Assembly: GCA_003649665.1 (NCBI GenBank)
Contig: QMSL01000041.1
Location: 1 to 9,669 of the forward strand
From: Thermoprotei archaeon
Lineage (GTDB): Archaea > Thermoproteota > Thermoprotei > QMSL01 > B3-G16
DNA: 9,669 nt
Reading direction: 5' to 3'
Part shown: positions 7,551-9,669 of the stretch, piece by piece
Layout of the letters: each line of letters opens with the position of its first letter
Position numbering within the stretch: position 1 is the stretch's first letter
The notes under the pieces: model-generated
What the model saw: the letters and a program-made list of their open reading frames with translations, nothing else
Told to the model about the DNA's origin: nothing
The model's database searches: none
Program-made: the position numbers and the translations under genes

Positions 7551-7986
7551 TTATCTCAGCCTCCATTTTCTTAAGGAGCTTTATAATGCCATCAATTATC
7601 GCTTCAGGTCTTGGAGGGCAGCCGGGAACGTATACGTCTACAGGAATAACGTTATCGACGCCATTAAGTACTGCATAGGAACCCCTAAAGACACCACCAC
7701 TACATGCACAAGTCCCAAGCGCCATCACGTATTTTGGAGACGGCATCTGCTCATATATCCTCTTAAGACGGGGCGCAGCCTGACGTGTTACAGGTCCAGT
7801 TACAACTAATATATCAGCATGTCGGGGGCTCGGAACTACCTTTATTCCAAAACGTTCTACATCAAAACGAGGCGTGATCGCCGCTAGTAATTCTATATCA
7901 CAAGCATTACAACTTCCACTGTTAAAATGTAATAGCCATGGAGATCTTAATCGTCCCCAAAGAGCTAGCCGTCTTAGCACATACAT
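7540..7986 (-). CDS. nuoB: NuoB-like small subunit with hydrogenase-type CxxC cluster motif
   Basis: A 148-residue iron-sulfur subunit holding the proximal [4Fe-4S] cluster (N2 equivalent) next to the active site in the D subunit. Ligands visible: C26 and C29 in GSCNACDIELLAA (24-36), C93 in ALGTCACSGG (89-98), and C123 in VYVPGCPPRPEAI (118-130). Complex I NuoB has two adjacent cysteines at the first site (CCAIE); the CxxCDIE form here is that of group 4 hydrogenase small subunits such as EchC, MbhJ and HycG. Only this short single-cluster form is present; there are no extra clusters. The ATG follows the stop of the A gene directly, with AAGGTGA upstream. Length is slightly shorter than usual NuoB. 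Confidence 0.96.
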   Translation of the reverse strand: MYVLRRLALWGRLRSPWLLHFNSGSCNACDIELLAAITPRFDVERFGIKVVPSPRHADILVVTGPVTRQAAPRLKRIYEQMPSPKYVMALGTCACSGGVFRGSYAVLNGVDNVIPVDVYVPGCPPRPEAIIDGIIKLLKKMEAEISGK

Positions 7987-8313
7987 TCACTTCACCTTGA
8001 CTAGGATTAGCATACTTAATAGTACTAGGATTAAGTATGTAATTAGTAAGAATGGTGAGGGATGAGCCATTAATGAGATAAATATAAGCAAGGGAACGAA
8101 CTCGAATGCCGCAAAGTAGAATAGGTACTGAACATAACTAATGAGGACAGGAGGATCCGTGGGGGATCCCCTCTCACCACAAGCATAAGGTGATATTTTA
8201 TCAGATGATGAAGCTTCCTTGCTTCTTCTCTTAAATAGGAGGTATATCCCCAAGATGAGGAGGAATATCACACAATATGAAGCCAAGATCCGTATAGCTG
8301 TATATATCAACAT
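7987..8313 (-). CDS. nuoA: NuoA-like membrane subunit
   Basis: A 108-residue protein with three predicted membrane helices (about 6-27, 58-81, 85-105), first gene of the operon. It matches NuoA/ND3: the loop after TM1 has DKISPYACGERG (38-49), like the SPYECG loop of ND3 including its cysteine (C45), and TM2 reads LFYFAAFEFVPLL, the place of the LFxIFDVE segment. The usual Asp/Glu pair of that helix is reduced to a single E71. NuoA is normally absent from group 4 hydrogenases such as Ech, Hyc and Coo, so its presence beside a hydrogenase-type D subunit is notable. Start: ATG at 8311-8313, immediately preceded in frame by GTG (8314-8316), which is also possible. No good ribosome site is seen, and the promoter places transcription start only a few bases upstream, so translation is probably near-leaderless. 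Confidence 0.88.
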   Translation of the reverse strand: MLIYTAIRILASYCVIFLLILGIYLLFKRRSKEASSSDKISPYACGERGSPTDPPVLISYVQYLFYFAAFEFVPLLIFISLMAHPSPFLLITYLILVLLSMLILVKVK

Positions 8314-8340
8314 CACACCCTATGATAGAAGAATTACTTC

Positions 8341-8356
8341 TTTTAAAAAATTTACT
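8341..8356 (-). promoter_or_regulatory. BRE/TATA promoter of the hydrogenase operon
   Basis: On the minus strand, AGTAAA (8356-8351) fits the archaeal BRE pattern RNWAAW and is followed directly by the TATA-like TTTTTTAAAA (8350-8341). Start of transcription would be expected about 25 bases downstream of the box centre, near 8320. This leaves a leader of only about 7 bases before the ATG at 8313. The T-run may also serve as a U-rich end signal for the upstream regulator gene (inference). Confidence 0.65.
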
Positions 8357-8374
8357 TCAGACATAATCGGTTAG

Positions 8375-8393
8375 GTTCATGTTGAGGATGAAC
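8375..8393. promoter_or_regulatory. Inverted repeat upstream of operon promoter, possible operator
   Basis: GTTCAT (8375-8380) and ATGAAC (8388-8393) form a perfect 6-base inverted repeat with a 7-base spacer. It sits about 20 bases upstream of the BRE/TATA element and roughly 55-75 bases before the expected transcription start, a position suited to an activator or other dimeric regulator. It lies in the 122-base gap between the winged-helix gene and the operon. No T-tract follows on either strand, so a terminator hairpin is less likely. A chance repeat is possible. Confidence 0.35.
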
Positions 8394-8435
8394 GCATAGT
8401 TTATAATAGAGGTTAGAATAGTTAGAGGACGTTAC

Positions 8436-9320
8436 TTAAGAGCGAAGGAAGGATTGAAGGAATTCAGGCGTTATCATTATGTTAAACATTAAGCAGACAT
8501 AATACGTTAGGCTTACAGCTATGAACGCATACTCGTATTTCATTTTCTTAATAGAGCTAAGAATTACGGTCAAGTATCCTAAAGTCATAGCCTGGAGTAT
8601 TACAAGGCTTGCGCCGATTACGAACTCCTTTAGCATATATTGGAGGCATAGCTTATATATGATGGGATAAATTAGGAGAGGAAGAAGACCAAGGGGAACA
8701 GTAATGAAGAGCTTTAGATGTTCTTTAGGAATTCCATGGAAGATAAATGAGAAGAGCTCGAGAAGACAGTATATAAAAAGCCAGCTAAGCATGTAGTGGA
8801 GTACAAGTATTACAGGATTATTAGAGGATCCCGTAAAGAAAAAGAGAGAAAACTTAAGCCTTCCAATATTTATAGAGAGGAGACTAATGACTAGAGAAGA
8901 TAGGGAAAGGAAGAGACAATAAGTTTCATTTAACAGATATACCCTAAGCCATTGAGGAAGGAATATAATGGACACCGGTCTTAATGCATTCCTAAGTTTT
9001 GCCGAATGGTAGAATCCTCCGCTATTCAAGTAGGCCTTTATTCGCTCCTCATCCTTTACTAATATCTCATAAAGGCCTCTCCCCTTCTCTGTCAACATGT
9101 ACTTCCTCGATCGATCTTGAGTAACGAAGCCGTTTAGTTGCTCTAAGTTATAGTAAAGCGTACCAGTACTCGCTTTTAAGTGCTTCTGTAGTTCCGTGAA
9201 ACCAGCCTTCCCTTTCTCTCCTAAGAACTTAATTATTCCTCTCCTCACAGGATGCGCTAAGACCTGATAGGCTTTTAGTAGCTCTTCATCCTCTTTCCTT
9301 TCCTTAGAATCTCTGTGCAT
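8436..9320 (-). CDS. Membrane-anchored winged-helix (ArsR-like) transcriptional regulator
   Basis: A 294-residue protein with an N-terminal DNA-binding domain and a C-terminal membrane domain. Residues about 14-90 form a winged helix of the ArsR/MarR kind: YQVLAHPVRRGIIKFLGEKG, then FTELQKHLKASTGTLYYNLEQL with the recognition helix (about 50-62), and the wing around DRSRKYMLTEKG (69-80). From about 133 onward there are about five hydrophobic helices (roughly 133-152, 168-192, 205-222, 231-255, 263-283) with short loops, and a hydrophobic segment at 115-130. No known sensory domain was recognised. Start: ATG at 9318-9320 has GGAGGAG (9326-9332) six bases upstream; the in-frame GTG at 9326 overlaps that site and is rejected. 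It is co-oriented with the hydrogenase operon and lies next to its promoter, so control of the operon is plausible but unproven. Confidence 0.85.
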   Translation of the reverse strand: MHRDSKERKEDEELLKAYQVLAHPVRRGIIKFLGEKGKAGFTELQKHLKASTGTLYYNLEQLNGFVTQDRSRKYMLTEKGRGLYEILVKDEERIKAYLNSGGFYHSAKLRNALRPVSIIFLPQWLRVYLLNETYCLFLSLSSLVISLLSINIGRLKFSLFFFTGSSNNPVILVLHYMLSWLFIYCLLELFSFIFHGIPKEHLKLFITVPLGLLPLLIYPIIYKLCLQYMLKEFVIGASLVILQAMTLGYLTVILSSIKKMKYEYAFIAVSLTYYVCLMFNIMITPEFLQSFLRS

Positions 9321-9325
9321 AGCCA

Positions 9326-9332
9326 CTCCTCC
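9326..9332 (-). promoter_or_regulatory. Ribosome binding site of the winged-helix regulator
   Basis: GGAGGAG with six bases to the ATG at 9320. It overlaps the competing in-frame GTG at 9326, which rules that start out. The regulator therefore seems to have a short leader with a ribosome site, unlike the operon's first gene. Confidence 0.75.
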
Positions 9333-9350
9333 ATTACTGCCTTTAATAGT

Positions 9351-9362
9351 AATAAATATATT
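9351..9362 (-). promoter_or_regulatory. TATA-like promoter of the winged-helix regulator
   Basis: On the minus strand the stretch AATATATTTATT lies about 25 bases upstream of position 9335, where transcription would have to begin for the ribosome site at 9326-9332 to be in the mRNA. It fits an archaeal TATA box. It lies in a 95-base divergent intergenic region shared with the radical SAM gene. Confidence 0.5.
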
Positions 9363-9388
9363 CTAGTTTAGAAATACGCTTAATTGGC

Positions 9389-9396
9389 TTATTAAA
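9389..9396 (+). promoter_or_regulatory. TATA-like promoter of the radical SAM gene
   Basis: TTATTAAA is centred about 24 bases before the ATG at 9416, close to the spacing expected for a leaderless archaeal transcript. No convincing ribosome site precedes that ATG, which agrees with leaderless initiation. The match to the TATA consensus is only moderate. Confidence 0.4.
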
Positions 9397-9415
9397 ATTA
9401 CCCGTAGCGAGAAGT

Positions 9416-9669
9416 ATGTCCAGAGTAATAACGATATTCGATCCCTGGAAAGACCCATTATGCACATGTCCTCCCAAGTATACATGCTCACCTTATACAG
9501 GATGCGCTCATGCATGCGTATACTGCTATATAACATCGTACATACCAAGACCGTTCGTTGTAAGACCAAAGAAGAACTTCATAAGAAGGCTCTTAAGGGA
9601 TGTAAGGAGAATAGATCCCAAGATTCCCATTTCTATCGCTAATAGTAGCGACCCCTATACACCACCGGA
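9416..9669 (+). CDS. Radical SAM protein, SplB/COG1533-like (N-terminal part, runs off right edge)
   Basis: An open frame from the ATG at 9416 continues to the window end, giving the first 84 complete codons. The stretch SPYTGCAHACVYCY (25-38) contains the CxxxCxxC motif (C30, C34, C37) that binds the catalytic [4Fe-4S] cluster of radical SAM enzymes. The surrounding xPYTGCxHxCxYCYxxxYIPRPF pattern is typical of the SplB-like family (spore photoproduct lyase-related, COG1533). NSSDPYTPPE (76-85) matches the family's TDPYQPxE segment after the first strand. The true substrate of archaeal members is unknown; a DNA photoproduct repair role should not be assumed. Odd: three further cysteines precede the motif (C16, C18, C24), which might form another metal site. 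It is transcribed divergently from the winged-helix regulator. No alternative ATG, GTG or TTG start exists upstream in frame before the stop at 9353-9355. Confidence 0.88.
   Translation, partial: MSRVITIFDPWKDPLCTCPPKYTCSPYTGCAHACVYCYITSYIPRPFVVRPKKNFIRRLLRDVRRIDPKIPISIANSSDPYTPP

Noticed and set aside
8162..8171. Perfect palindrome GGGGATCCCC
   Set aside because: It lies inside the conserved loop region of the NuoA-like coding sequence, is only 10 bases long and has no T-tract, so it is most likely chance.
5953..8313. Plain complex I (NADH-quinone oxidoreductase) identity for the operon
   Set aside because: The D subunit keeps four [NiFe] cysteines, the B subunit has CxxC rather than CC, and there is no NuoE/F/G.
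9363..9569. A 68-codon open frame on the minus strand
   Set aside because: It is antisense to the radical SAM gene and the divergent promoter region, and its translation shows no family features.
9460..9642. A 60-codon open frame on the plus strand
   Set aside because: It is out of frame with the radical SAM gene, whose CxxxCxxC motif is in the frame starting at 9416.

Overview
The window looks like a piece of a thermophilic archaeal chromosome, probably from the Thermoproteota/Korarchaeota side of the tree. The reasons are BRE/TATA-type promoters, an apparently near-leaderless first operon gene, strong GGAGG/AGGTGA ribosome sites on internal genes, ATA-rich isoleucine codon use, and protein families typical of archaea. 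I cannot place it more precisely without a search. The sequence is AT-rich and very densely coding.

Positions 1 to about 8313 (minus strand, transcribed right to left) hold one long operon with the subunit set of a complex I-type enzyme: A-B-C-D-H-I-J-K-L, then an N-like subunit, then an M-like subunit cut off by the left edge. Genes touch, overlap by ATGA, or are a few bases apart. A BRE/TATA promoter (8341-8356) lies just upstream of the A gene, with an inverted repeat (8375-8393) behind it. No NuoE/F/G (NADH-oxidising module) genes are present.

A routine annotation would call this NADH dehydrogenase, but the catalytic subunits say otherwise. The D-type subunit keeps both CxxC motifs that bind the [NiFe] centre (RICGIC near the N-terminus, DPCFACTDR near the C-terminus), and the B-type subunit has CxxC where complex I has tandem cysteines. 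The operon therefore most likely encodes a membrane-bound group 4 [NiFe] hydrogenase carrying a near-complete complex I membrane arm: A, H, J, K and three antiporter-like subunits. Electrons would pass between ferredoxin (or a similar donor), the two 4Fe-4S clusters of the I subunit, the proximal cluster of B and the NiFe site in D. Ion movement would take place through H, A/J/K and L/N/M. The N-like subunit is odd: three basic or histidine residues of the canonical proton path are replaced by acidic ones (E224, D254, D318).

Right of the operon, 8436-9320 (minus) encodes a membrane-anchored winged-helix regulator, co-oriented with the operon and just upstream of its promoter. A short divergent promoter region (9321-9415) separates it from a plus-strand radical SAM protein of the SplB-like family (9416 to the right edge, truncated). 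No RNA genes, mobile elements, CRISPR arrays or long repeats were seen.
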